From Sipunculus nudus (lineage: Eukaryota > Annelida > Sipuncula > Golfingiida > Sipunculidae): DNA of 64,000 nt. Position numbers and translations under genes: made by a program. Positions 1 to 12,468 of the stretch are shown here, in pieces (the stretch's first letter is position 1; the number at the start of each line of letters is the position of its first letter). The stretch lies in contig CM049317.1 in assembly GCA_026874595.1 (NCBI GenBank), positions 45,346,401 through 45,410,400 on the forward strand. The letters run 5' to 3'. The notes beneath the pieces were generated by a model. That model did not search any database. It saw only the letters and a list, made by a program, of their open reading frames with translations, and had not been told where the DNA came from.

Positions 1-38
1 AATGTTGAGTGCCCACTGGCATTTGTATATATGGGCCT

Positions 39-102
<64 letters not shown>

Positions 103-107
103 TGCCG
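1..107. repeat. CA/TA microsatellite at window start
   Basis: About 40 bases of unassigned sequence run into a short CA tract and then a TA tract of roughly 50 bp that ends near position 100. It directly abuts the left LTR of the retrotransposon that follows. No coding signal is visible. Confidence 0.8.
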
Positions 108-821
108 GTCCAATAGATGGGTTGGCTTAATACAGTCAAGAACTCGGTTTTGTGGGGAATAGCTGTTTATTCTCGAGTAGTTGCAAGGTTAATTAAATTC
201 GATTCTACAAAAATAATGGCATTAATAAATAAATGTGCATTATGGTGCGCGTACATTAATACATTTCGCAATACGTGTAAAAGCTTACATTCTGTTCTCT
301 CCAACTAAATATAAGAGTTTAATTCCTTCAAGTCTTACATGAAGGAACATGGTCTTGACCTATTATAACAATACACCTTTGAGGCTATAGTAATTATTAT
401 TACACAGACAATTGTCACAATATCATAACAGGAAAGAGACACACTTCAAGAGTAGACTAATGAATATTTGAGAGATAAATTAACTTATAAATTAAATGAA
501 ATAAATTACCCTGTGTCAGGAATCTGTCTTAAAACTGCATGGGGCTATTATCATACCTTTCCCATTCAGACAGAATGTACAGAATTTCTGACAGAATGAA
601 AAATACACAGAGGTACCAAGTAACCTGGTCAACACAGTTGCCATGTCACATGACCAAGTTTGACCAAATGATAAATGACACAGGCTTTTTAAAGGTTAGA
701 CTTAATAATAGATAACTGGTAGGTGGCAGCACTTATTGCCTATAATTAATAAGAATAAATTAGCTACAGGTGGCAGCACTGCTGTGAAGGCAAACTACCT
801 GAACTATATATAACGGCAACA
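108..821 (-). repeat. 3' LTR of the gypsy element
   Basis: This repeat aligns along its length with 4894-5555 and with 14653-15305. Shared blocks include the GGAACTCGGTTTTGTGGGG region and the GGTGGCAGC region near the other end. Its sense-strand start (TGTTGCC at about 821) follows the purine-rich tract. The exact outer end near 108 is uncertain because a TA microsatellite adjoins it. Confidence 0.85.
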
Positions 822-1255
822 TCCTCCTCCACTGAAGGCATTCCGTCCCGGAAACTATTAATATTCACTTACTACCTTATTTACAATAGTTAATGTACAT
901 ATATATAGTCCATCATTAATCATCATTAATTTCATCCATAATGTTGCATGGACTATATACATTGTAATATCTTCACAAATAGCAATTGAAATCTTACAAA
1001 TGACACATTATTTCAAACAATTGATAAAATTCATTCAGAGGTCATGTTCATACCGCCACTGCGATAATGCGTCAATCATAATTCATAAAAGTCACCTAAT
1101 CAAAGGTATCACCCAAATCTTCATATAATACATAATCATTAGCTCCATTAATCGACATGTGAAACTGTACATCATATATTAAATATATTGATACTATACC
1201 TCATCATACATTTAATACACTGATACGCTGATATCATCACACATTAATTTAAGAA
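822..1255 (-). other. non-coding 3' internal region of the gypsy element
   Basis: AT-rich sequence between the end of the integrase tail and the 3' LTR, carrying the purine-rich tract at its left end. No coding signal is seen in either strand. Confidence 0.5.
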
Positions 1256-4200
1256 TTAGCTATTGCGAACAAGTTCTACGATGGCAGCAGTCAGTGTAGG
1301 TATCTCTGAAGGAAAGCATTCCATCACCTGCATAAGTAAATGTACCCTATCAACTAACTGGGATGAGGACTTTCGTGAAGGATTAAAATCCTCATCTCTA
1401 TATCTCTGTGGTGGCTGTCGTTGTCTTGTTGACGTACGGGACGCAGGACACGGACGCGTCGTTTCACTCATAGTTGTACTCATACAAGGAATAGGTTGGT
1501 TATCAAGAACAGACTGGTCGTCTACATTGGAAATGTCATGGTTCAATATGTCGTCTGATTCCTGCTCATCTGAGATGCCCTGGAGGCCGATATCTAATGT
1601 GTAATCATCTTCAGGATGGGAGCCTTTGTCAAATATCTTGCTGCCGAATCGCCTGCGTTAGTAGTACCATCAGAGCCATCAGAAGCATTTTATGTGACAT
1701 ATCCAAGGTTAGCAGGTGGGCACAGGTGGGCACTTACTCTGTGTTCCTTCTGGTAATGTTGGCTCAGATGTCACTTGTACTGTGTGAGAGGGTACGAATT
1801 CCGGTGTAGATGGATCCAACAGTATCGGCGGCAATTCATATTCATTCTCCTCATCGGATTCGTCAAACCCTTCAGTGGAAGAAACTCTCCTGAGACGAGT
1901 TCTAGGGCGAGTTGGTTTATGGCCGGTTTCTCTCTGCTCAGTTTCCTCACTTTTTGTCTTTAGAGGGATACTGGCCAAAGACAGCAACATATTCCTATGC
2001 AAAGTCCTTTTCTAATGTTTACCATCCTCCTTAAAAAACTACATACAAGGTATTTCTTCATTGGGCTGAGCCTCAACGATGTACACATCTTTTTCCAAAT
2101 GATCAGCCAGTTTGTGCTTCCCTTTAAAGGCGACGTTTTTAACTAAATCCGATCCCCGGGGTGTAATAATGATTCGCGTACATTAAGACCGCATCGCTCT
2201 TTTGATCTCTCTGCTGCCTTCTCCGATTCAGTGTGGGCTATGTCGTACGCAGACAAAAAGTCACGGACGAACTCAGATGGTATTCGTTCTTTCTCTTCTT
2301 CGGGTAGTATTCCTAACGCTACATCCACTGGTAGTCTTGGGTGTCTGCCGAACATCAAATAAAAAGGCGAAAATCCAGTACTTTCGCGTTTGGTGACATT
2401 ATAAGCGTGTATCAAACTCTGAACGTATGATTTTCAATCTGTCTTTTTATCCTCAGAATGTGTGCCAAACATCTGGAGAAGAGTTTGGTTGAAGCGTTCA
2501 CAGAGACCATTACTTTGAGGATGATTTGGAGTAGTTCGACTTTTCTTGATTTCACAAATTTTACAAAGATTCCTGATAATTTCCGATTCAAAATTTCTAC
2601 CCTGGTGGATGTGTTATCTCGCTGGAAAACCATTATGCACCAGAGAGTTGTCAAGTAGTGCACGAGCAGTCGTCTAAGCGGTATGGTTTCTGGTAGGAAC
2701 GGCAATAGCATATCTTGTGAAATGGTCTGTTATGAATAAACATTACCATAGCCGCCTTTCGATTCCTCCAAAGCCAAGTAATCAACGCAGACCAGTTCCA
2801 TGGGGTATGATAAACTCATGTTTATTAAGGAGCCACTTTTCTTGGTAGTTGGTGTTTTCCGGCGTATGCATCGTTCACAACTGTGCACATTTTTTAACAT
2901 CTCTGGTCATACCAGGCTAGTAGAACTGGGACCGAACTAAATCAGTCAACCGATCGAAACCTATGTGGCCATTTTCGTCGTGAAGTCCTCTGAGAGCTTC
3001 CTCGCGCATACACTTTGGCAGTAGCAACTAATATCTGACCTTGTCTGTGATATTGCAGCGTCGGTATAGGATTCCTTGACGCAAACACAGACGATTCCAT
3101 TCTTGTAGGAGTAGTTTACACTCTGGATTCATGTTTGCAGAGCCACCAATGACCTTCTCCCTCGCTGAAAAGAACAAAGCACGGGGCCAATGACGACATA
3201 AGTGCTTTGGTAGTGTTTCCACTGGTCATAACAGACGGGTTGACGCCAACGCATCATCTGCATGTAATTGGGGACCATATATACTGGAGTTATCTTGCGG
3301 TAGTTTGTCAACAGACTGAAGTATGCAAGTTGATTCGACAAAATTTACCTGATCGACTTGGTGGTTCAGCAACACTGCCTGAATCGCCTGGGGACTCATC
3401 GTGATAGACTTGGGAATCCGAGAAAGTGTATCCGCATCAATGTTCTGTTTGCTGGCTCGGTAATGAATGGTGAAATTGTAGTAAGCAAGATCGGCCAACC
3501 ATCGGTGACCAGTTGAATAAAGTTTTGCTGTCATCAGGTAGTTTAGTGGGTTGTTGTCTGTAAACACGTCAAATTCTCGACCATAAAGGTAGTCATGGAA
3601 TTTCTCAGAAACTGCCCACTTCAAAGCGAGGTATTCTAATTAATAAGCATGGTAGTTCTCCTCAGATTACTCAAGCCTAAGCGATGACTATGTCAATGCG
3701 ATCCTGTTTCTGATACAATACAGCTCCTAATCCATCAGTGAAGGCATCCGTGTGAAGTGTAAATGGCAAGCTGTAATCGGCGTATCCTAAAAACAAGAGG
3801 GTTTGAAAGCAAACGATTAAGTGTATCGAAGGCATTCTGGGCAGTTGGATCCCATTGTATTGGTACGGACTGGAATTTACCTTGGTCGTCACGGCCTTGA
3901 CCCTTCAGCAAATCGGTCACAGTGGCTTAGCGATCTTATCATACCCTTTGATGAAGCGCCGGTAATAGCTTGTAAACCAGAGATATTGCCGCAGTTCTTT
4001 CACAATTGTCGAGATGGACCATTTGGACAGTGCTTCGACTTTTTCCGGGTCAGTGTGAATTCCATCAGCGGAGATGATATGTCCTAGGTATTTAACACTA
4101 CTCTTGAAAAAGGAACACTTTGGAGGTTTTAGCAATATTCCATAATGGTGGAGTCGATGGAACACTCTGTCTAGTCGTTGGATATGTTCACCGACAGCAG

Positions 4201-4890
4201 AAAAGAATATCAAAATATCGTCAAGGTAAACACAACATTCTTTGGAGCTCAAGTCGCGTACACAATGCTCCATCAATCTATAGAATGTTGCTTGGGCGTT
4301 CGTTAAGCCGAACGGCATCCTGTTTCACTCATGAAAACCCAGTCGATCTACTGCGAAATGCTGTTATCTCCTTGTCCTCTTCTGCTAATTCAACTTGCCA
4401 GTAACGGCAGGTCCGGAGATCAAGGGTTGAAAAGATCCTAGAATTAGCAAGTGTTTCAAGTGTGTCCTCTACTCTCAGTAAAGCATAGGCATCTCTCTTT
4501 GTTCTGGTATTAAGTCTCAGGTAATCGATAGAAAGCCTGAGACCGCTATCCTTCTTCCTGGTACAAATAATATTGGATAACCAAGGGGACTCAGACTCGC
4601 GGATTACTCCAGCATCAAGCATCTCACTCAAATGCTGTTTCACTTCGTCATACATGGCAGCAGGTATGCGCCTCATACGTTCCTTGAAAGGAGTGTCGTC
4701 CGAAAGATTAATCCTATGGGTTACTGCATCAGTATATCCGAGATCCTCATTCCCGACTGAAAACACGTTTTGCTATCGTCTAAGGAATGCTGTTACCTTT
4801 TTCATCTGGTTGTCAACCAAACAGGATCCGGATAAATCTATGTTCAAGTCAGCACTTGGTGAATCGACAGTGAGTACTACCTGACTACCG
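1256..4890 (-). pseudogene. pol: pol remnant: reverse transcriptase, RNase H, integrase
   Basis: Read on the minus strand from about 4890. A short pre-RT segment leads into RT at 4766-4329, with palm and fingers sequence such as GVIRESESPW and STLDLR. A frameshift near 4325 precedes the second RT part (4318-3917), which holds MPFGLTNA and the catalytic YLDD. RNase H follows in two frames: a TDAF-type first Asp motif near 3750, then VFTDNNPL and DTLSRIP at 3624-3226. Integrase pieces span 3222-2143 and end with the characteristic STGFSPFYLMFGRHPRLPVD. A degenerate tail with PPQRYRDEDF ends near 1256. At least four frame breaks and internal stops make it non-functional. Gag and protease are absent. 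Confidence 0.9.
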
Positions 4891-4893
4891 GTA

Positions 4894-5555
4894 GATGGGT
4901 TGACTTAGTAAGTTAAATTAGGAACTCGGTTTTGTGGGGAATAGCTGTTTATTCTCGAGTAGTTGCAAGGTTACATTTCATTTCTGCAAAAATAATGACA
5001 TTAATAAATAAATGTGCATAATGGTACATTAATACATTTCGCAATACGTGTAAAAGTTTACATCCTGTTCTCTCCAACTAAATATAACAGTAATATTCCT
5101 TCAAGTCTTACATGAAGGAACATGGTCTTGACCCTTTATAACAATAAACCTCTGAGACTATAGTAATAATTACGCAGACAACAGTTACATAACATAAAAG
5201 GAAAGAGATACACTTCAAGAGTAAACTAATGAATATTTGAGAGATAAATTAACTAAAATAAATAAAAAAAATAACTTACCCTGTGTCAGGAATCTTTTCT
5301 AAAACTGCATGAGGCTGTTATCATACCCTTCTCAGTCAGAGAATCAATGACAGAATAAAAATACACAGAACTACCAAGTACCCTGGTCAACACAGTTGTT
5401 ATGTCACATGACCAAGTTTGACCAATAGATATATAACACAAGCTTTTTAAGGGTTAAACTTAATTAATTAATAACTGGTGGGTGGCAGCCATGATTGCCT
5501 ATTATTAATAAAATAAATTACCTTCAGGTGGCAGCAATACTGAAGAAAAACAACA
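4894..5555 (-). repeat. 5' LTR of the gypsy element
   Basis: Direct repeat of 108-821, and closer still to the truncated LTR at 14653-15305, with which it shares the AGTAAGTTAAATTAGG segment. Its sense start is TGTTGTTTTTC at 5555. The sequence outside it (from 5556) is the same as that outside the 14653-15305 copy, so the insertion junction was itself duplicated. Confidence 0.88.
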
Positions 5556-5603
5556 CTGTTAATTCACTTTTCACGGGATGCGACCCGATATACTAGCAAT
5601 TAA

Positions 5604-5710
5604 GGCGGTTTCACACCGGATGCGTCCGAACGAATAAAACATGAACGAATATTTCCTGCCTCCGAATAAAATCCTGTCGCATCCAAAATTTCATTCACAC
5701 CAAATCCGAG
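5604..5710. mobile_element. remnant of a DNA transposon with GGCGGTTTCACACC end
   Basis: A GGCGGTTTCACACCGGATG terminus like those of many animal DNA transposons and MITEs is followed by about 90 bp. The segment around 5685-5712 (CGCATCCAAAATTTCATTC) is present in inverted orientation in the other duplication copy near 16680-16705. This is a shortened or rearranged element relative to copy 2, where about 1.3 kb more is present. The superfamily is not determined. Confidence 0.45.
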
Positions 5711-5760
5711 CTATATGAAAAATATATCGGATGCACTACAATTTAGACTTTATTGCCATA

Positions 5761-5763
5761 TAT

Positions 5764-5812
<49 letters not shown>
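5761..5812. repeat. CA/TA microsatellite
   Basis: A CA tract passes directly into a TA tract. The equivalent position in the second duplication copy (about 16767-16832) has a longer, interrupted version. Confidence 0.9.
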
Positions 5813-5813
<1 letters not shown>

Positions 5814-6286
5814 CTATACATAAAATTTTCGAATATTTTTGAACATGTAAATTGATTTTCTCATAAATTAATAATAAAGTTGATCTCTGAGTGTACTGAC
5901 TGCATAATTGAAAATTATTGGGCCTTGCTAGGAACCAGCTAGGCCTACAGTCATGAGTTCACAGGTGACATATATTAATATGCTTATTTTCAAAGACCCT
6001 GATCTCATGCAAGGCCCTGGACCCGGTACATGTGTTCTCAAGCAAATCAGGTCATGTAAGGGGGTCCGCAGGAAGAAACCCTCTTCCTGTGACCCCGCTG
6101 TCACAAGAAGGCCTGCAAAACAATTCTTTCAAAGATCTCCCTTTTGAAAAGGGGATTATTTCGGGCCAGTGACCTCGAATAGCACTAAAACCCCAGATAG
6201 GGCCCCAGCAGAAAAAGCCTGTGCAGGCATCACACACTCTATGGCTATTGTGTTACTAAGCCCGAAGATACAAAGAAAAGAGGTGC

Positions 6287-6303
6287 CTGCGGGGGGGGGG
6301 GGG
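6287..6303. repeat. G homopolymer
   Basis: A run of about 16 G, also present at about 17313-17327 in copy 2. It is prone to length error in sequencing. Confidence 0.85.
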
Positions 6304-6468
6304 GACAAATATTTTAAGTATTAATTATGCACGTAATTCGCAAATATTGCAAATAAAACTGGGTGGAATCTCTTCGGGAAAACCCGGAGTATTTGTATGT
6401 CGAAAATCAAGGCAATCCGTACTGTGGTATTAGAGGAGATACGGAAAATGACAAAAATCGCCTAACGC

Positions 6469-6469
<1 letters not shown>

Positions 6470-6532
<63 letters not shown>
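6470..6532. repeat. TA microsatellite
   Basis: A pure TA tract of about 60 bp. Its counterpart in the second duplication copy lies at about 17497-17551. Confidence 0.92.
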
Positions 6533-6535
<3 letters not shown>

Positions 6536-7717
6536 ATTGCATCAATGCAATAATAAGAAAATTTCAAAAACCGCAAATATGCTAAACGTTATCACGATCA
6601 TTATTTCACGATCATTATTATCATTATTTCATTTTTTTCTCATCCATTCACAATGCCGACAGTGACAACACAGGCACCAGAAAAGACATCAGATCTAAAT
6701 CGAGCGAGTCGTGATTCCGGTTTCCGAGATACTCAACCTTGAGTGTACGTGATAATGACAGTGTATATATTAGTCGGATGACCGTTGGGTGACTGTCATA
6801 GTTACTTGGACATATTACGAGAACCTCCTCAAAAGTACAGCTGCTTCGAATTCCATTCCAACTACTAGCTGTTATAGATATACGTTACATTCGGATATAT
6901 TTAAACTTCAGCGCAGTGTTGTAGACAGGTCCACACCATCCGAGTCTTAGTGCAAGTGCGAGTCCTTTGGGGTTCGAGTCCAAGTCCACCGTCTTCAAGC
7001 CCGAGTCTTTTAGAGCTCAATAAAAATATCTTTATTTAAACACTTTAAATTGGATTTAAGATTGTCATGAATATTTCTGTCCAAGTTTACACATGCTTTT
7101 CGCGATGCTAGAATAAAGCTTTGTACATACAGCCTTGACTTTTTTATATTCAGTGAGCATTTGATATGTTTGGGTCTCTCAATATATGAGTGTAATCTCT
7201 AATGTGAACGTCCTAGTTTACATAACAGTACATTTTCCTTGGAATCAGGACGGACTACGGCCTGATATATCGAATCCTGACATCCGAGTGCGAATCCGGG
7301 GCCCTTGGGTCCGAGTCCGAGGGCCTGAAAAGTTGACTCGAGTCCGGACTCGAGGCCTACATAAATCATATACCAAAATTGGTAGGAGCGTCACTGCGTT
7401 GTGCTTGAATAACTGAATAAGACAGCTATAAAATGAGTCTACTTTAATCAGAGAACACAGGATTATTTGGCGATATGGGTAAATAAGCTTTTTCCTATTA
7501 TACAAAAATACAGCCCTGAGGGTTCACAAAGCTATCGACAGTAAATGACCATGACACGTTTTGCATTAATGCTAATTCTATCTTTCGCAAATGAGTTTCT
7601 CGGACAAGTTTATAGTATGAATTTTAAACAGATTCGTTTTAATGGATAATGCCATGATATTGGTTACGCTTACATACGTGTGTATAAAGGCACTTCATCG
7701 AGGCATGGTCGTATACG

Positions 7718-7985
7718 GGGGGGGGGGGGGGGGGGGGGGGCGAAGCCGCAGGTGGCCATCCCGCCAGTCTCTCCGACTGTGCATATAATATTGAGGGGCC
7801 AATTCCACCCAGAAATATCTACCAAGATAATTAAAGCATAAAAGTAAAGTATCAGTTATCAATCAGGTTTACTTAAAAGTTTCATTACTTTACACTTTCA
7901 TATGCAGGTAACAAACTTTCCCTCTTGTTTTCAGTCTTTAAAAAATGGTACAGAGCCCCCCCTCCCCCCCCCCCCCCCCCCCCCC
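7718..7985. repeat. long G run and long C run about 220 bp apart
   Basis: A run of more than 20 G near 7718-7740 is followed by a C-rich run near 7956-7985. The duplicated counterparts near 22025-22039 and 22255-22275 differ in length, as expected of homopolymer slippage. The pair could in principle form an intrastrand G:C stem or quadruplex structures. Confidence 0.8.
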
Positions 7986-8649
7986 GCAAACCCCATTCCG
8001 TTAATACTGGCTACAGCTCTGGGAGGTGGGTTGAATACTCAGCACAGTAAGGAAGGAGTATCAAAATATAATTCTTGAGGTAAACTCTCCAGGAATTTCA
8101 AAGCAGTCGTCTGCTTCAATAAACGTGACCAAGGTCAGACTAAAAACAAGGATGATCCCGGTAGCCATGATCCTCAAGGTGTTGTGATGACTACATGGCT
8201 GACTGTGAAAGGTTTCACACTTTCTTGTTAACAAGGAAGTATTTGCCTCTCGACTTACTTTATCAACTCAATGACATATTGAATGTACGATAGCCTAGTA
8301 CGATATGGGGTCATGAAAGCTTCCGTGATCACATATAAAAACATATGTATGAAGTGCTTGTTTAGTTTTCTTATGGCGCAAATCATCTACTGCATTACCG
8401 ATACACCACTTCTATTTGAAGCACGGTGAACTCCTGACAACTTATCTATGCTGAAACCCATTTCCTGCACTCCCCCCCCCCCGGGAAAAAAAACCTTATA
8501 CTGTCACGCACAAGCAAGCTCGTCCGACTTCCAAAACCTCGCACCCATCCCTCTAGCCCATAGCTTTCGTGCTCTCTCCTTAAGCTTCGGTTTCCTCCGC
8601 TGAGAGACCATGGAATGGATACATACGCCGCATTATAACATGCAGTTAC

Positions 8650-9602
8650 CATCCCTCCAACCCACCTATTAGTATCTGTCCCTCCTACCCTCCCTGTTTC
8701 ATCTGTCCCCCTACCCTCCCTCCTGTATTGTCCCTCCTACCCTCCCTCCTGTATTTGTCCCTCCTACCCTCCCTCTCGTATTTGACCCATCCTCCTGTAT
8801 CTGTTGTTCCTTCCCTCCCTGTTGTATCTATCCCTCCTTCCCTCCCTGTTTCATCTGTCCCCCTATCCTCCCTCCTGTATTAGTCCCCCCTACCCTCCCT
8901 CCTGTATTTGTCCGTTCTATCCTCCCTCCTGTATCTGACCCTCCCTTCTGTATCTGTCCCTCCTACCTTTCCTCCTGTATCTGTCCCTCCTACCCTCCCA
9001 CTTGTATCTGTCCCACCTACCCTCCCACGAGTATCTGTACATCTTACCCTCCCTCCTGATTCCCTCCCTCCTACACTCTCTCCTGTATCTCTCCCTCCTA
9101 CCCATCTCCAGTATCTCTCCCTCCTACCCTCCCTCCTGTATCCCTCCCTCCTGTATCTGTCCCTCCTACACTCCCTCCTGATTCCCACCCTCTTACTCCC
9201 TCCTGAATCTGTCCTTCTACCCTTCTCTGGTATCTCTCCCTCCTACCCTCCCTCCTGTATCAATCCCTCTTACCCTCCCTCCTGTATCTCTCCCTCCTAC
9301 CCTATTTCCTGTATCTGTCCCTCCCTCCTGTATCTGCCCCTCATACCCTCCCATCTGTATTTGTTCCTCCTACCATCCCTCCCTATTCCCATCTTCCTAC
9401 TCCCTCCACTTCTCCTGTATCTGTCCCTCCTACCCTCCCTCCTGTATCTGTCCTTCTACCCTTCTCTGGTATCTGTCCCTCCTATCCTCCCTCCTGTATC
9501 TCTCCCTCCTACCCTCCTACCTGTATCTCTCCCTCCTATCCATCCTCCTGTATCTGCCTTGCCTGCAAAATGTCCTGTATCTGCCTCTCCTACCCATATC
9601 CC
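8650..9602 (+). repeat. C/T-only minisatellite, short form (copy 1)
   Basis: About 0.95 kb of imperfect short units of the form TCCCTCCTACCCTCCCTCC plus TGTATCTG or TGTATTTG. The + strand is almost pure pyrimidine. Its homologue in the second duplication copy has grown to about 6.7 kb (23085-29815). The open frames across it on both strands (proline/leucine-rich on +, arginine/glycine-rich on -) follow from the simple sequence and are not genes. Confidence 0.95.
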
Positions 9603-10636
9603 TTTATTTAGAAGCAAGGAACTATAGATTCAGATAGATGCCTATATCATGTTTAGTAACAAATTATTAGACTGGTTATCTCAATTGAGATATTTGAATT
9701 AAAATTGCTTTTTTCCCCCAAGTATGATCTATCAAATAATAAACACAAAGACCCATCATTGACACTCATATTTTTAAAAATATATCTCTGACCCACCATT
9801 ACCAGTTCAAGCAATACAACATGTCAAATCATTCATTTTAACTTACACAAACGGTATCTTGAGACAACGTGGCAAAAAGTGTACGGGTGTGGATGCATTT
9901 GTTCATGCGCTTGCATTTGACAAATTGTGTCACTTTTTTGTATTTGCATTTCACAATGTTTAATTGCATTTGCAACTGATTTATATTTGCTTATACACTT
10001 ATACTTAACTGCATTTTAATCCAGCCTTGATGATAATTATGATTGCAGGATGCACCCAAACCTGTTATCTCTCAAACACACAGACAGGCACACACACACA
10101 CAAACAAGGCTGAACCAGACTAAATAACAACTGTTTAACATCATCATACTTACCCAAGAGCATTAAGAGCAATTGGTCACATAAATCAGTGTGAAAAAAA
10201 GCAGAACGAACAAATTTTCACTGTCATTTATTTGAGATATATAGCTATGATATCTATGTATACATATAACACCTGAATATAACACTAATAATGGATACAA
10301 TGGTTATGGCCTAGTTCTATTCACACTTAAATTTATAAAATTGATAAAAATGCAAAAGTAGCTAACTCAACATTTAGATTTTATATAGATATACATATAT
10401 AGATGTGTGTGTGTTTGTTATACAGTGGAACCATACAATTACGACCAGCCTGGGGACTAACAAAAGTGGTTGTCATATGGGGGTGGTCGTTTATGTGAAA
10501 TTCTAAGTTATCTGGTTCATTTATTCCAGAAATGTGGTTGCATTTTTGGGGTTGTTGCAAGGTATGGTCCCACTGCTAAATCTTGTCAAATAAAACTTTA
10601 AATGAACCATTTGATTTTAAAAACACTTTTATAAAA

Positions 10637-11283
10637 CAAGTGACCCATGGGTCATGATGCTCAGCTGACAAGCATGACCTGTATTTAAAGTCTGATGGTA
10701 TACCATATGGTATCTGACCATACTTGGAAGATGGAAGGTTTGGGATGAAAAGTCTGACTTGAAATGCATCCACAACTTTTTTCAAGAAGCTGGTCCTGTG
10801 ACATTGACCTTTGACCCTAAGACCTAAATATGAAAAGGTTTGTTCCTCTACTGACATGTAAGGTTTGGGATGATTATTTTGGCTATAAGAATTAATTCTG
10901 GGAGGTGCAAACACACCCCATAACTCAGAGAATATAGGTCACAGTGACCTAATTTCAGATCTGCAAGGAGATCTTTTTAGAACCTCTAAGACTGCATAGG
11001 GTTCATGTATCTAGCCCTTACAGTTACAATTTGTGCCCTGCTAATGGCCGGACGGCTGGCCGGACGGACAGACGGAAGGACGACGGACAAAGACCCATCG
11101 CTATAGCACAGCATGACTAAAAGTCAGCTGAGCTAAAAATCACTGAAACTGCACTGACAAAAGGATTTCTAAGGTGGCTAACTGGCAGACATAATGGATT
11201 TCTGAAAAGTCTGACATTTGATATCACACATCCTCCAATAAGAGACCAAACTTATAGCAAATTCTCCAAAGGATGTTACAGTT
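10637..11283. repeat. dispersed repeat DNA without genes
   Basis: The sequence holds GACCCATGGGTCATGATGCTC, with a close relative near 39970, followed by a GGACGG/GGACGACGG-rich stretch and a TCAGCTGAGCT motif. From about 11125 it is a dispersed repeat that recurs at 13531. No coding signal is visible. The short minus-strand frame at 10576-10914 has no recognisable domain. Confidence 0.5.
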
Positions 11284-11729
11284 GTTACAACCCATAATGT
11301 AATAACCGGCCCATAATGTAATAACGGCCCATATTGTAATAAAAACGACCCATAATGTAATAATCATACCCTACCCATATTGTAATAAAACTGGCCCATA
11401 CTGTAATAACGGCCTATAATGTAATAAAAAACGGCCCATATTGTAATAACGGCCCATATTGTAATAAAAACGACCCATATTGTAATAATCATACCCTACC
11501 CATATTGTAATAAAACGGGAAGTGGGAAAAACGACCCATATTGTAATAACATATTTATATTGTAATAACATATGTTTAAGCTCAAGAATGACAAGGCACA
11601 CGCTTAGTGTCATTTACATAATATCCTGCCCCCTTCCATACCCTCTCCATGAACCTGTTACTAACCTCAAAGAAACCATGGTTCACAATTGAATAAAAAA
11701 ATAATATTTTCATACACTAAAATATAACG

Positions 11730-11730
<1 letters not shown>

Positions 11731-11763
<33 letters not shown>

Positions 11764-11835
11764 TAATAATAATTATTATTATTTTAATAATAAAAATAAT
11801 ATATATATATATACATATATATATACACGTATATA
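11731..11835. repeat. AAT and TA microsatellites
   Basis: An (AAT)n/(AATAAT) tract followed by ATATAC tracts inside the 1.6-kb TIR element. Confidence 0.9.
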
Positions 11836-12410
11836 TAACAGTTTTCATAGTACCCATGTATGCATATTAGCGCCCCCCCCCCTACAACTTTCGAATTTCT
11901 AGATCCGCCACTAATCATGGCCCCCTGCCCTCCCTCAAACCTGGCTACGCCCCTGAATCTCCACGCTCTGCGCCCTATGCTCTACCTCTAGAACACAGAA
12001 ACCGGCATTTTCAAATTGTTGTTTTGTTGTTTGGGCTAATTATTAAAAAAAAAAAAAATTGTAAACTCTTGAATCGCACGAATGACGCATCCAGGTTTTA
12101 ACTTCAAATACGTGCGTGGAAAAGCTCTTAATCTATGCGACGTGTTATACATGTTAACCTAAGACATCTTAACCAATACATATATAGGCACCAAAAAATT
12201 GCAGCAGTACCTCCATTTATAATTTCCAAATCTCGGAAGGTTTCGAGAGATCATATAAAATATTCTCTATGATACATTGAGCAAAACGCACTGAAATTTA
12301 AACTTTCATTTATATTTTAAAAATAATTAAAATACATTAAAATGTATCGATAATGAGAGTTTTGTATATTTTATCTGTTAAAATTGACAAAATATTTACA
12401 TTTTGGCGAT

Positions 12411-12420
12411 ATACATATAT

Positions 12421-12466
<46 letters not shown>
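12411..12466. repeat. TA microsatellite
   Basis: A TA tract of about 50 bp inside the 1.6-kb TIR element. The isoleucine/tyrosine repeat frame across it is not a gene. Confidence 0.92.

Positions 12467-12468
<2 letters not shown>

Larger units (their letters stand above)
108..5555 (-). mobile_element. Ty3/gypsy-type LTR retrotransposon, decayed and internally deleted
   Basis: Two direct long repeats (about 108-821 and 4894-5555) flank a minus-strand pol region. On the minus strand the LTRs start TGTTG. A purine-rich tract (GTGGAGGAGGA) lies just before the left, 3' LTR, as expected for a polypurine tract. The order RT, RNase H, integrase is the Ty3/gypsy order. Only about 120 bp separate the first recognisable pre-RT sequence from the 5' LTR, so gag and protease are missing. 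The reading frame is broken several times, so the element cannot encode intact proteins. The two LTRs differ by many substitutions and small indels, which suggests an old insertion. Confidence 0.9.
5556..10636. repeat. segmental duplication, copy 1
   Basis: This block recurs in the same order and orientation at 15306-30847. Clear anchor pairs are 5940-6930 with 16962-17934, 6931-8460 with 21239-22740, and 9601-10636 with 29816-30847. It contains only repeats: TA microsatellites, G and C homopolymers, and the short form of a C/T minisatellite. Homology stops abruptly at 10636/30847, at ACACTTTTATAAAA. Short open frames inside (for example 5953-6147 and 7186-7416) exist in both copies but show no protein family signature, so I do not call them genes. 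Confidence 0.9.

Noticed and set aside
7186-7416. 76-codon frame conserved in both duplication copies (also 21494-21724)
   Set aside because: Identical because the whole block is duplicated. It overlaps a CCGAGTCCGAG-type repeat and has no domain.
8880-9188. Arg/Gly-rich minus-strand frames as RGG-like proteins
   Set aside because: Complement of the same pyrimidine repeat; the composition follows from simple sequence.
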